DNA of 30,408 bases from an uncultured Brevundimonas sp. (GCA_946885435.1 CAMPGL010000004.1:1-30408); one strand, 5' to 3'. Counted from the first letter of the stretch, positions 6,985 to 14,869 are shown. Program-made: numbers and translations. The notes: generated by a model from the sequence alone, not told the origin.

Positions 6985-8190
6985 CTACGCCGTCCGAGCC
7001 GCCAACGCAGGCGGCTGGCCCGCCGCACGTTGCGCCAGCCAAGCCCCGATCAAAGCCCCAATGAGCGTTCCCAAGGCGGCGCTGCCAACCGCAATGACTC
7101 CATCCAAAGCGAAAGGCCAGTCCCATCGCCGCGCGGCGAAATAACCGAGCCCGGCTCCGACGGTGACACCGAGCAGCCCGCCGAGCAGTCCGGTCACCAA
7201 GCATTCGCTCAGCACCTGCAGCACAAGATCTCGCTTGTCTGCTCCCATCGTCAACCTCAAGGCGAACTCGCGGTTGCGGCTCGCCACGAAGGCCGACGAG
7301 ATGGCGGCGTAGCCGATCAGACCGGCCAGCGTTGAAATTGCCCCCACCACCACCAGCAAACTAGAGAGAAGCGAACGCTGCTCCTCGACGCGCGCTACCG
7401 ACACCAGGTCTTCAGCCAGGATGTAGGGCGACGGCTCGCTCAGCCGAACCCCGTGTCGCTTCCTAAGCAGAAGGTCGGCCTCCATTCCCGCCTGGTTCAG
7501 ACGAACGTTGTCGCCTACGAAGACCGTCAGCCAATCCGCCGTGCCGAGCGCGCGATCCTCGTCAGTCAGCACATAGCGGACGGCCGCGTCGAACGGCATG
7601 ATGACAGCGTTGCGGAAACGGTCGGCCGGCCTTGATCGGGGCGGCCCCAGTATCCCCACGACGCGGCAGGTGGCGCCGTTGACCCTTATGTCCGCGCCGA
7701 CCAAACGGCTGCCGCCCAGACGGGAGGCAAGCGCACTGCCGACGAGGCAAGTCGGACGCAGCCCATGGACCTCGTCACTGGACAGAAGCCGTCCGGCCGC
7801 CACGTCGCTGTCGAGTTCGGCCCGATAGTCTCCGCGTACGCCGAACACGGCGAACCCATATGTCCGTCCGTTCCGGATTGTTGTCGCGAACCCTTGCGCC
7901 CACGCAGCTGCGCCCTGGGCACCCGGGACCCGCGTTCTGAGCGGGTGCAGATCGTCGATCTCGGGAGGGCCATGGCGATCCGCTATGGCGATGTTTTCGC
8001 GGATGACGAGCGCACGCGAATAAGGGCCGAAGGCGATGCGATCCATGTGGGCGCCGAAGCCTGTGATCACGGTCGCGGCGAGCACGGCGGCGCTCAAACC
8101 GGACGCTAGCACCGAGATGATGGCCAAGGTCCGCCCAGGGCGGCTACGCAGGCTCCAAAGGACCAGCCCAGCGAGATCAGAGAGCCGCAT
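6985..8190 (-). CDS. MacB/FtsX-type ABC transporter permease
   Basis: Inner-membrane permease subunit of 401 residues. An N-terminal membrane segment (LAIISVLASGLSAAVLAATV) is followed by a large periplasmic domain of the MacB_PCD type (about 45-270) and three C-terminal membrane segments (SSLLVVVGAISTLAGLIGYA, then CLVTGLLGGLLGVTVGAGLG and VIAVGSAALGTLIGALIGAW). Between them, NREFALRLTMGADKRDLVLQ is the typical coupling loop of FtsX-domain permeases. E. coli MacB carries its ATPase fused; here it is a separate gene that overlaps this start by 14 bases, indicating translational coupling. Such pumps do not move substrate across the inner membrane but push periplasmic substrates through an adaptor and outer-membrane channel. 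Confidence 0.9.
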   Translation of the reverse strand: MRLSDLAGLVLWSLRSRPGRTLAIISVLASGLSAAVLAATVITGFGAHMDRIAFGPYSRALVIRENIAIADRHGPPEIDDLHPLRTRVPGAQGAAAWAQGFATTIRNGRTYGFAVFGVRGDYRAELDSDVAAGRLLSSDEVHGLRPTCLVGSALASRLGGSRLVGADIRVNGATCRVVGILGPPRSRPADRFRNAVIMPFDAAVRYVLTDEDRALGTADWLTVFVGDNVRLNQAGMEADLLLRKRHGVRLSEPSPYILAEDLVSVARVEEQRSLLSSLLVVVGAISTLAGLIGYAAISSAFVASRNREFALRLTMGADKRDLVLQVLSECLVTGLLGGLLGVTVGAGLGYFAARRWDWPFALDGVIAVGSAALGTLIGALIGAWLAQRAAGQPPALAARTA

Positions 8191-8872
8191 GGTTGAGCCC
8201 GGTGGTCGCTGCTTCGACGAGCTCGCCGCGGTCGAGCCGCATGCGGGCGTCCGCCGCGTTCATCAAGATGGGGTCGTGGCTTGAGCAAATGACCGTACGC
8301 CGCTCAGCCAGCCCTTTCAGGAGCGCCGTCATCTCCCGCGAGGTCTGCCCGTCGAGGGACGCCGTCGGCTCGTCACAGAGCACGATCTCAGGGTCCGCGA
8401 TCAGAGCTCTCGCCAAGCCGACTCGCTGTCGCTCTCCTCCAGACAGTTCGGATACGAGGCTTTCAGCGCGCTGCGCCAACCCCACGCGCATGAGTGAGTC
8501 GACGATCCGCTGGCCACGGGTTCGGCGGGGGACGCCTCGGTACATCAGCGGCGTGGCGAGATTGTCCGCCACGGTCATCCGATCGATCAGCCCCCCGTCC
8601 TGAAACAAATATCCGACATGCTCGCGGCGCCAGGCGGACGCCCGGGCAGGATCCAGGTCGCTAACAGAGACGCCGTCGGCGTCGACATATCCCTTCGACG
8701 GTCGATCCAGCAGACCGACGAGCGACAGCAGGGTGGACTTGCCGCACCCGGAGGGACCAGAGATCACGGTAAGCGCCCTTGCCTCAAACGCCACGCTGAT
8801 CTCGTGCAAAGCCCGGACGCTTCCCGTTTGGGTCAGAAAAGATCGGCTCAGGCCGACTGTGGCTAAGCGCAC
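8177..8872 (-). CDS. ABC transporter ATP-binding protein, MacB/LolD type
   Basis: ATPase of 231 residues powering the adjacent permease. Walker A GPSGCGKST (residues 39-47), Q-loop in YLFQDGG, signature LSGGERQR, Walker B IVLCDEPTASLD and the H-loop SSHDPIL are all intact. The sequence groups with the MacB/LolD/FtsE class, which act on periplasmic or lipid substrates, rather than with importers. It starts five bases after the adaptor gene stop and overlaps the permease gene, so the three form one translation-coupled unit. Confidence 0.93.
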   Translation of the reverse strand: MRLATVGLSRSFLTQTGSVRALHEISVAFEARALTVISGPSGCGKSTLLSLVGLLDRPSKGYVDADGVSVSDLDPARASAWRREHVGYLFQDGGLIDRMTVADNLATPLMYRGVPRRTRGQRIVDSLMRVGLAQRAESLVSELSGGERQRVGLARALIADPEIVLCDEPTASLDGQTSREMTALLKGLAERRTVICSSHDPILMNAADARMRLDRGELVEAATTGLNHAAL

Positions 8873-8877
8873 CGACC

Positions 8878-10101
8878 CTATCCGGACACTGTGGCGCTGT
8901 CCGTCGCCATTCGATCCAGAACCACGACCTCACCCGGCGCAAGACCCGAAACCACCTCGACGTGCTCGGAGCTCTCGCCGCCTATTCTGACCTCGCGTCG
9001 CTCCCAGCCGCCGTCATGGAACACGAAGACCCGTCTCAATCGACGTGCGAAGAGGGTGCCCATCTCAGCCGCCCGGAGCGCCGCGGGGTCTGTCGCTCCC
9101 GACTCCTGCAATTCGCGCATCAGGTCCGGGCTAAGTTCCGGCACATAATCTTCCGGTTCGAAGTACAGGGCCTCGATCGGGATCCGTGTCACCTGACGCA
9201 CCTCGGCGTTCACGAACTCGACCGCGGCGGTCATGCCCGGCCGCAGACGACCCGCAGGGTTCGCGACTCGGACGACCACGGGGTAGCTCACAAACGCTCC
9301 GGACTCGACCGGCTGCAACGCAACGGACTGCGTATGGCCCTCGAAGACTTGACCCGGGAAGGCGTCCACTCGGAACATCACCCTCGCGTCCTCATGGATG
9401 GCCGCGATGTCCGTCTCCGGGACGAGAACCTGCACCTCCAGCACCGAAAGCTCACTGGCCACCACTGCGATAGGCCGCTCGGAGGCCGGCCCGACGATGT
9501 CGCCGGGCGCGACCTCCAGCGCCAGGACTACTCCAGACATTGGGGCCCGGATGGTGGCCTCCTCTAGGGCGTTGAGAGCTGCCGCGATCTCGGTGCTGGC
9601 CCGCTCGACCTCGGCATGGTGCCGGACCAAGGCCGCCTCCAGGATTCGGACCTCGGACTGTGACGAAGCCAAGGCGGCCTCCGACACGAACCCTTGGGCG
9701 GCCAGGGTGCGGCGGTTCGCGAGCGAGATGCGGGCCTGTTCCAGCCGGGCTGCGGCTTCCGACTTTGCAGCCGTGGCGCTCGCGTGAGCCTCTTGAGCGG
9801 AGCGGAGTTCAATCTGGAGCGAATCGCTGTCCATGAGCGCCAATGGCTGCCCGGCGCTCACTCGATCATTGGGGTTCACGAGCAATCGGGCGACCCGTCC
9901 GGTGATCGTCGGGCGCACCTCGACCGACGTCACCGGGCGCAGCGTGCCGACAGCAGGGACGACATCCCGCACGTCTCCGATCTCGACCGGCGCCGTCACG
10001 TAATCCGCAGCTCCGCTGCAGCTGAGCAGCGAGATCGCGAGACCTGCCGTGGCGACGACTCGCCAGCCCCGGAGAACTGCGGCGCGGAATGCTCGCCTCA
10101 T
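8878..10101 (-). CDS. Periplasmic adaptor, MacA/HlyD family, predicted lipoprotein
   Basis: A 407-residue membrane-fusion protein bridging the inner-membrane pump and an outer-membrane channel of TolC type, which is not encoded in this window. The N-terminus ends in SLLSC (Cys28), a lipobox, so the protein is probably lipid-anchored. The lipoyl-like half motifs are visible as VRPTITGRVARLLVNPNDRVSAGQPL and ATIRAPMSGVVLALEVAPGDIV, separated by a long Ala/Glu-rich coiled coil (about 95-185). A beta-barrel domain (ELSVLEVQVLVPETDI and following) and a membrane-proximal domain ending LAPGEVVVLDRMA follow. An unusual acidic stretch of about 45 residues, YFEPEDYVPELSPDLMRELQ and onward, lies near the C-terminus. 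Confidence 0.9.
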   Translation of the reverse strand: MRRAFRAAVLRGWRVVATAGLAISLLSCSGAADYVTAPVEIGDVRDVVPAVGTLRPVTSVEVRPTITGRVARLLVNPNDRVSAGQPLALMDSDSLQIELRSAQEAHASATAAKSEAAARLEQARISLANRRTLAAQGFVSEAALASSQSEVRILEAALVRHHAEVERASTEIAAALNALEEATIRAPMSGVVLALEVAPGDIVGPASERPIAVVASELSVLEVQVLVPETDIAAIHEDARVMFRVDAFPGQVFEGHTQSVALQPVESGAFVSYPVVVRVANPAGRLRPGMTAAVEFVNAEVRQVTRIPIEALYFEPEDYVPELSPDLMRELQESGATDPAALRAAEMGTLFARRLRRVFVFHDGGWERREVRIGGESSEHVEVVSGLAPGEVVVLDRMATDSATVSG

Positions 10102-10154
10102 ACCACGACCTCGATCTTGCCTTGACGCGTCTTCCGCCCCGGCATGGCTCTTCC

Positions 10155-10874
10155 CTACGAAGGCTCTTCAACTCTAATCAACTGAAACGACGTTGGCGAA
10201 CCATCTGTCTGTGAAGCCCACCAGCCGATATCCGGAAGGTACTCGAACACTGAGCTTGTGGTGGCCTGTGAGACCCGGTCTTCACGGTCGACCGACGTGA
10301 AGAAGGTGGAAACTCGGTACACGCGGGTGGGCCACTCGCGGCCGTTGACCTCATAGGAGCCGCAGCCCAGAAGCGTCACCTCGAAAGTACCCGCCGACGT
10401 GGTCTCCTCACCTGTCACATCGGTGGTTTCCCCAACAGCCCAGGATTCCGTTTCGCCGACGCTCAGATCCAGGATCGCCTGCGCAGCCTCCGGCCCCAGC
10501 TCATATCGTCGCCAGTAGTGGATCGAACGCGCCTCAGCGGGGACAAGGCCCAACAAGCGTGTCGCCTCGCTTGAGTTCAGACGCTGCTCCCCGGTGAACT
10601 GTGACAGGCCAACGGTCGCTCGATCCCGGTCGCTGCTGAGCACCGTCTCCCGGATGCGATCCGCGCTCACCGCCTGGCCGGCCGTGCGGATTTCGTAGAC
10701 GAACGTGGTTCCCGGGGCGGGCGCGCGGACAGAGTCGTCCGGGCTGCAGGTCGGCCGGAAGGCGGGAAGCGGCGCCGCCGGCGACCAGGTTTGTTGCGGA
10801 GCCGAGGTCTGATCGGCCTCTCCGCAGGAAAGCAGCAGGGGCGCAATCCACACCGTCTGAAGAAACTTGCGCAT
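10155..10874 (-). CDS. Hypothetical lipoprotein in the MacAB-like operon
   Basis: A 239-residue protein with a short lipoprotein signal (MRKFLQTVW...LLLSC, Cys17). GGAGGGG precedes the ATG at a good distance. After a Pro/Ala-rich linker come two further cysteines (FRPTCSPDD and LLGCGSYEV) that might form a disulfide. The middle is strand-rich (TTFVYEIRTAGQ, TFEVTLLGCGSYEVNG, TRVYRVSTFF, SSVFEYLPDIGWWA), suggesting a beta fold in the periplasm. I recognise no family. Its place between the Cys-rich peptide and the adaptor suggests a role in peptide binding, folding or self-protection; this is inference. Confidence 0.8.
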   Translation of the reverse strand: MRKFLQTVWIAPLLLSCGEADQTSAPQQTWSPAAPLPAFRPTCSPDDSVRAPAPGTTFVYEIRTAGQAVSADRIRETVLSSDRDRATVGLSQFTGEQRLNSSEATRLLGLVPAEARSIHYWRRYELGPEAAQAILDLSVGETESWAVGETTDVTGEETTSAGTFEVTLLGCGSYEVNGREWPTRVYRVSTFFTSVDREDRVSQATTSSVFEYLPDIGWWASQTDGSPTSFQLIRVEEPS

Positions 10875-10892
10875 TGCGCCCCTCCTACCCGA

Positions 10893-11099
10893 TCAGCCGA
10901 TGCCGCCGTTTTCGCACATCAAGTTACAGGCGTTGCCGCAGCCGGTGAGACAGGCTGCGCCGAGCGGGCTGTTCTCGCCATACTGCCGTTGGCAATCCCG
11001 CCAGCAGGGCATCAGGCAGCTTTCGAAACAGTCGGCAAGGGCCGGCCCTGCCGTGAGCAGCGCCAACGCCAAGGTGCTCGCCTTAATAATTTTACGCAT
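10893..11099 (-). CDS. Small Sec-exported peptide with two CX3CX3CX3C blocks
   Basis: A 68-residue peptide. I choose ATG 11099 because the AGGGTT ribosome site lies before it; an upstream ATG at 11114 would place that site inside the gene. The N-terminus is a clear signal peptide (MRKIIKAST...AGPALA) with cleavage before Asp23. The 46-residue mature part has eight cysteines in two identical blocks: 24, 28, 32, 36 and 50, 54, 58, 62. Spacing of four puts each block along one face of a helix, so the peptide looks like a helical hairpin with facing Cys stripes. They could form disulfides in the periplasm or bind a soft metal such as Cu(I). First gene of the five-gene minus-strand operon. No known family recognised. 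Confidence 0.8.
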   Translation of the reverse strand: MRKIIKASTLALALLTAGPALADCFESCLMPCWRDCQRQYGENSPLGAACLTGCGNACNLMCENGGIG

Positions 11100-11211
11100 G
11101 TTCAACCCTCCCAATCATCCGCAAAGTGGCGGAGTTGAAAGGCAACACAACTAAATGTAAGCGTCAATGGAGGTCCGGCGCGGTGTCGCCAGCATGATCA
11201 GGAAGGCCATG

Positions 11212-11391
11212 ATGAGCGCCAAGAGACCGCCGGGTCCCCCGCGAGGCCCGCGCCCTCCCAAGCCGGTTGACCGGCTTCAGAACATGAAGACCATCCGCCC
11301 GATCGGCATGAAAAAGTGGGTGAGGGCTCACTGGCGCTACGATTACGACCGGCGACAATGGGAATGGGTCACCGGCCACTGGAGCCGGTGA
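11212..11391 (+). CDS. Small basic hypothetical protein
   Basis: About 59 residues from ATG 11212, which has AGGAAGG (11200-11206) five bases ahead; starts at 11167, 11194 and 11209 are also in frame. The N-terminus is very rich in Pro, Arg and Lys (KRPPGPPRGPRPPKP). The C-terminus, HWRYDYDRRQWEWVTGHW, is aromatic and repeat-like, resembling WxWVxGHW motifs in small envelope proteins. No signal peptide is evident. It lies 14 bases before the next gene on the same strand, so it is probably co-transcribed with the TIR effector genes. Function unknown. Confidence 0.55.
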   Translation: MSAKRPPGPPRGPRPPKPVDRLQNMKTIRPIGMKKWVRAHWRYDYDRRQWEWVTGHWSR

Positions 11392-11405
11392 ACGGGAGGA
11401 CACGA

Positions 11406-11687
11406 ATGGTCAAAATTTCCGGGCTTGATTCCCTCTCGAGGGAACTGAAGGATGCCCAGAAGGCGTTGTCTGAGCTCGACGGCGCAATCGCCGAGGTCGC
11501 ATTCGATCCGAATGATCCCGCGAGCATCGACCGGGCCATCCACGAGGTCGAACAGGCCGTCGATGATAGGATTGCGCCCTATGCCCGAAACGAGATCGTG
11601 GCCTCGATCGCTGACGAGCTGAAGGAGAACGCGAGAGCGTCGATCCTTGAACGCGCCGCCGCGGCCCGGCTGGCAGACGAGTCCTAG
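11406..11687 (+). CDS. Small helical conserved protein upstream of TIR effector
   Basis: 93 residues from ATG 11406, with GGGAGGA (11394-11400) five bases ahead. The sequence is almost wholly helical and acidic (SLSRELKDAQKALSELDGAI, then FDPNDPASIDRAIHEVEQAV, ending ILERAAAARLADE) with no membrane segment. I have seen this pattern, with a central FDPNDPxS turn, in small conserved bacterial proteins of unknown function found in accessory regions. The stop codon directly abuts the ATG of the TIR gene, so the two are translationally coupled. It may be a partner, inhibitor or sensor of that effector; this rests on position only. Confidence 0.8.
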   Translation: MVKISGLDSLSRELKDAQKALSELDGAIAEVAFDPNDPASIDRAIHEVEQAVDDRIAPYARNEIVASIADELKENARASILERAAAARLADES

Positions 11688-12596
11688 ATGTCAGTCGCAT
11701 CCGCTCTCAAGGAGGCCAACAACGCACTGCTTGATCTTCAGGCGGCCGACTACAATACGTTCGCTCGTCCGCTCAAACGGCTCGCCAACGCCTTGGCGGA
11801 CGAGTCATTGCGGGAGGTCAACGACGCGCTTCGCCAAGGGGTCGACTTCGACGCGTTCGTCGCCGGATCTGATCAAGGCGGCAGCATGATGGGCAGCGCC
11901 AGCCTCGATTGGCCCGATGATCGTGAAAAGGAACTCGGTCTCGCGCTTGTCTTGATTGAAAAGGCTGCGACGGACCCAGACTGGTTTCTGAACTTCGCCC
12001 ACCATTGGTACTACTCCGGCTCCAAGCTGATCGCGGGCATCCGGAAGGTCACAACCAACGTCCTCATCCCCTTCGTCCGCGATTATGGCGATTATGTTCG
12101 CTCGCAGCGCTCGCCCACCGCTCCATCGATCGAGCCAAGCGACTTCCACCGGGTTTTCATCGTTCATGGACACGACGAGGGCGCACGAGAAACCGTCGCG
12201 CGCTTCGTTGAAACTGTCGGCCTGGCGCCCATCATCCTGCACGAGCAGGCCAACAAGGGCATGACGATCTCCGAGAAGTTGGCAGCCCACGCCAACGTCG
12301 GGTTCGCAGTGGTGCTCCTCACACCGGACGACGAGGGTCGCAAGAAGGGCGCCGCGAAATGGGAGGCGCGCCCTCGTCAAAATGTTGTGCTCGAGCTCGG
12401 TTTCTTCGTTGGCCGGCTTGGCCGCGTGCGAGTGTGTGCGCTGCTCACAGGCGACCTGGAGATTCCTTCTGATTACGTGGGCGTGGCCTACACGGCGCTC
12501 GATGAGGGCGGCGGTTGGCGGCAGAAGCTGGCTCAAGAGTTGGAGGCGGCCGGCTATGTCATCGACTGGAACAAGATCATGTCGCGGCGGAGGTAG
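11688..12596 (+). CDS. TIR-like nucleotide-binding effector (PF10137/CAP12 type), probable defence protein
   Basis: 302 residues. The C-terminal domain (about 155-295) matches the TIR-like family found in CBASS Cap12 and Pycsar effectors: VFIVHGHDEGARETVARF (Phe157, His160), ILHEQANKGMTISEKL, FAVVLLTPDDEG and QNVVLELGFFVGRLGR with the expected catalytic Glu236. In characterised relatives this domain degrades NAD+ to stop phage spread. The N-terminal 150 residues are helical and unfamiliar (MSVASALKEANNALLDLQAA and onward, WFLNFAHHWYYSGSKLI); they may sense a signal or drive assembly. No cyclase of CBASS or Pycsar type is seen nearby, so this may be a stand-alone system using its own sensor domain and the small upstream protein. 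Confidence 0.88.
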   Translation: MSVASALKEANNALLDLQAADYNTFARPLKRLANALADESLREVNDALRQGVDFDAFVAGSDQGGSMMGSASLDWPDDREKELGLALVLIEKAATDPDWFLNFAHHWYYSGSKLIAGIRKVTTNVLIPFVRDYGDYVRSQRSPTAPSIEPSDFHRVFIVHGHDEGARETVARFVETVGLAPIILHEQANKGMTISEKLAAHANVGFAVVLLTPDDEGRKKGAAKWEARPRQNVVLELGFFVGRLGRVRVCALLTGDLEIPSDYVGVAYTALDEGGGWRQKLAQELEAAGYVIDWNKIMSRRR

Positions 12597-12704
12597 TGAG
12601 CGCTATAAGGGGGGTCGTGCGAGCGCGAGTGGGCCGGCAGTCCGACAGGTTGGCGGGGCCGCGATAGGTCAAAGTGGACTCGCGGATGGTCTCTCCCGGA
12701 AGGC

Positions 12705-13133
12705 CTAAGTCACCCGCGCTGCACGCCCGCGCGTCGCTTCCGGGAAGCGCTTTTCTATCGGCTGACCGAAGAGCTGTGCGAGCTTGTCGGCGCAGGCTCG
12801 TGTCACCTGCCACTCACCACGCTCCCAGCGCCGCCAAGTGCCCTCGTCAACGTCGATGCTTGAAGCGGCACTGGCGACGGAAAGCCCTCGCCGCCTTCGC
12901 TCCGCCAGCAATGCCTCCGCCAGGCATGCCGGTGGCGGCCAAGGCTCGTACTCAAGATACCGGAGGATGGCCGGATACTGGTGCACGAACGGCTCCCTCA
13001 CGCCCGTCTCCCAAGAGCTCCAGGTCTTTGAATCGACCTCTACGATCCTCGCAGCTTGGTGTCTCTGGTGACCAAGGATCTGACGTCGGACTTGGAGGTG
13101 CCGAGCGAGGTCGTCGAGGGCCCTGACGGACAT
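12705..13133 (-). CDS. Tandem XRE-type HTH transcriptional regulator
   Basis: 142 residues from ATG 13133; the frame extends further but into the comM remnant. It has two helix-turn-helix units: residues about 8-55 (DDLARHLQVRRQILGHQRHQ, then VDSKTWSSWETGVREP) and about 65-115 (CLAEALLAERRRRGLSVASA, then VDEGTWRRWERGEWQV). Between them RYLEYEPWPPP resembles the FLGYDPWP linker of two-domain XRE proteins. It is a DNA-binding regulator of unknown targets, next to the island boundary. A broken copy of the second unit lies at 6718-6939. The start is head to head with the comM remnant. Confidence 0.8.
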   Translation of the reverse strand: MSVRALDDLARHLQVRRQILGHQRHQAARIVEVDSKTWSSWETGVREPFVHQYPAILRYLEYEPWPPPACLAEALLAERRRRGLSVASAASSIDVDEGTWRRWERGEWQVTRACADKLAQLFGQPIEKRFPEATRGRAARVT

Positions 13134-13194
13134 GTCAGGCCGACAGATTGAAAACGAACGGGATTTGGCGATCCGCAAAATAGCAACGCGAGTA

Positions 13195-13725
13195 TGCCGC
13201 TGCGGCCTCGGCGGCCTGGGCAAGGGGGCCTGCGGCAAGGCCCCGAGGTGCCAGCGGGACTATCAGGGTCGGCTGTCCGGCCCGCTGCTGGACCGCATCG
13301 ACCTGCAGGTCGAGGCCCCGGCCGTCACCGCCGCCGACATGGCCTTGCCGCCCCCGGCCGAGGGCACCGCCGAGGCCGCCGCACGGGTGGCCGTGGCGCG
13401 GGAGATCGCCGCCGGACGCGCCCGCGAGGAGGGCCTGTCTTCCGAGGAGGCCCTGAACGCCCGCGCCTCGGGTCCGGCGCTCGAGAAGATCGCCGCCCCG
13501 GACCAGCCCGGCCGCGAGCTGATGATGCGCGCCGGCGAGGCCGGCGGCCTGACCGCCCGGGGCTGGACGCGGACCCTCAGGCTGGCCCGCACCATCGCTG
13601 ACCTGGAGGGCTCGACCGGGGTGCTGCGCCGTCACATCGCCGAGGCCCTGGCCTATCGGCGGCCCGGCTACGATTCCGTCGGGCCCGCGCTCTCAGCGAC
13701 ACGCCCGGTCCAGACGGCCTCCTGA
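13195..13725 (+). pseudogene. comM: comM/yifB 3' remnant (Mg-chelatase-like AAA ATPase), truncated at island edge
   Basis: The last 175 or so residues of the YifB/ComM family, a hexameric helicase for branch migration in natural transformation. CRCGLGGLGKGACGKAPRCQ and DYQGRLSGPLLDRIDLQVE are the conserved Cys-rich loop and arginine-finger region; GLTARGWTRTLRLARTIADL and HIAEALAYR are the typical C-terminal domain. Full-length members have about 510 residues, so the whole ATPase core with Walker A and B is missing. An ATG at 13132 keeps the frame open, but its first 20 residues do not look like ComM. Homology begins abruptly inside the conserved NPCxCG motif, where GC content also changes. 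I read this as disruption by an inserted island. Confidence 0.85.
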
Positions 13726-13732
13726 ACCGGCC

Positions 13733-14794
13733 TCAGGCGTTTTCGCCGAACAGGTCGCGGGCCCGGCGCGCCGCCTGGCGGGCCAGGTCGAGGCGGGTGG
13801 CGTTCAACCCTGCCTCCGCGGCCTCGGGCGACGGGCCGCCCGAGCAGTAGAAGGCGTCGAAGACCTGCATGATCGCCTCCACCACCGGCCGCCGCGGATG
13901 GCGGCCGTCGTCGTTGAAGCGGTCGGCGAACAGCTCGTTCACCAGCTCATAGGCCGGGAAGTAGAACAGCCGCCGGTTCACCTCGTCCCACCGCTCGCGC
14001 AGGAACTCGTCGAGCGCGGCGCGCAAGATCGCCTTGGACACCGTATTGGCCGTGATCGCCGACACCGGCCGGAAGGTCGCCGCCAGTGGCACGGGGCTCA
14101 GGGTGAACAGCACCTTGGCGCCCGGCACGTGGGTGCGGATCAGGGCGTCGATCCGCTCGAGGTTGGCGCGGTTCTCGGCCACGGTGCTGACCCGGAAACG
14201 ATGCCGCGCCGGATCGAACCGGTCGGCGGGCACCGCGCGCCAGAAGACCCCGCCGCTGACCTCATCGACCCAGACTTCCGACAGGCCGAGCGTGATGACG
14301 AACACCTCGGTCGAGGCGAAGACCGCGCGGGTGCGGACGCGCGTCTCCTCGTCCCGGCCGACGTCATGGCCGTCCCAGTCGTGCCACAGGGCGTGGTCGG
14401 GGGGATCCTCGCCGAAAGCCCATTCGAACTGACCGAGCAGGGCCCAGGTGTTCACCAGGGCCTCCATCATCCGGCTGATGTGGATGTTCGGCTCGCGCTC
14501 GGCCGAGAGGTCGAAGCCGCGCTCCAGCAGGTGCCGTGTGATGTTGGCCGCGAAGCAGGAGCCGAAGGCGGTGATCCGCGTCCCCGGCGTCAGCAGCGGC
14601 CGCTCGGGCAGCCAGCCGTGCAGGACGTGCCGCGCCAGGAAACCGGGGTCGCCATGCTGGGCCAGACTGGGGTTGAAGTTGCAGGTGTCCCCCCGGAAGA
14701 AGCCGACCGCCCGCCGGCGCTTCTCCGCCTCGTCCAGGACCTCGCCGGGCTGGTCATCCGCCTGCCGTCGCTTCAGCGCAGAAATGAGCTTCAT
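13733..14794 (-). CDS. GSCFA domain protein
   Basis: 353 residues with the family-naming motif GSCFA at 78-82 (ITAFGSCFAANITRHL). Further conserved segments include FVITLGLSEVW and VLFTLSPVPLAATF. The family is SGNH/GDSL-hydrolase-like and may act on carbohydrate or acyl esters, but its substrate is unknown. There is no signal peptide. GGGAGG precedes the ATG. It converges with the comM remnant at only seven bases, so this is normal core-genome packing on the right side of the island. Confidence 0.88.
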   Translation of the reverse strand: MKLISALKRRQADDQPGEVLDEAEKRRRAVGFFRGDTCNFNPSLAQHGDPGFLARHVLHGWLPERPLLTPGTRITAFGSCFAANITRHLLERGFDLSAEREPNIHISRMMEALVNTWALLGQFEWAFGEDPPDHALWHDWDGHDVGRDEETRVRTRAVFASTEVFVITLGLSEVWVDEVSGGVFWRAVPADRFDPARHRFRVSTVAENRANLERIDALIRTHVPGAKVLFTLSPVPLAATFRPVSAITANTVSKAILRAALDEFLRERWDEVNRRLFYFPAYELVNELFADRFNDDGRHPRRPVVEAIMQVFDAFYCSGGPSPEAAEAGLNATRLDLARQAARRARDLFGENA

Positions 14795-14869
14795 GACCGC
14801 CGCCCTCCCGTCGGGATAGAGCCAGCTTTTCAGTCGGGTCCACAGGTATCGGCGGTTGTATCCGAGCCG

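Noticed and set aside
6813..7204. Overlapping minus-strand frames that include the HTH fragment
   Set aside because: They join the frameshifted HTH remnant to out-of-frame permease sequence; not a fusion gene.
13132..13194. New N-terminus for a functional short ComM protein starting at ATG 13132
   Set aside because: The frame is open but lacks the ATPase core, so the product could not work as ComM; its first residues derive from island sequence overlapping the HTH promoter.
1..13200. Transposase, integrase, tRNA-type attachment site or CRISPR array in the island
   Set aside because: Looked for on both strands; no such gene, no tRNA and no regularly spaced direct repeats are visible in the window.
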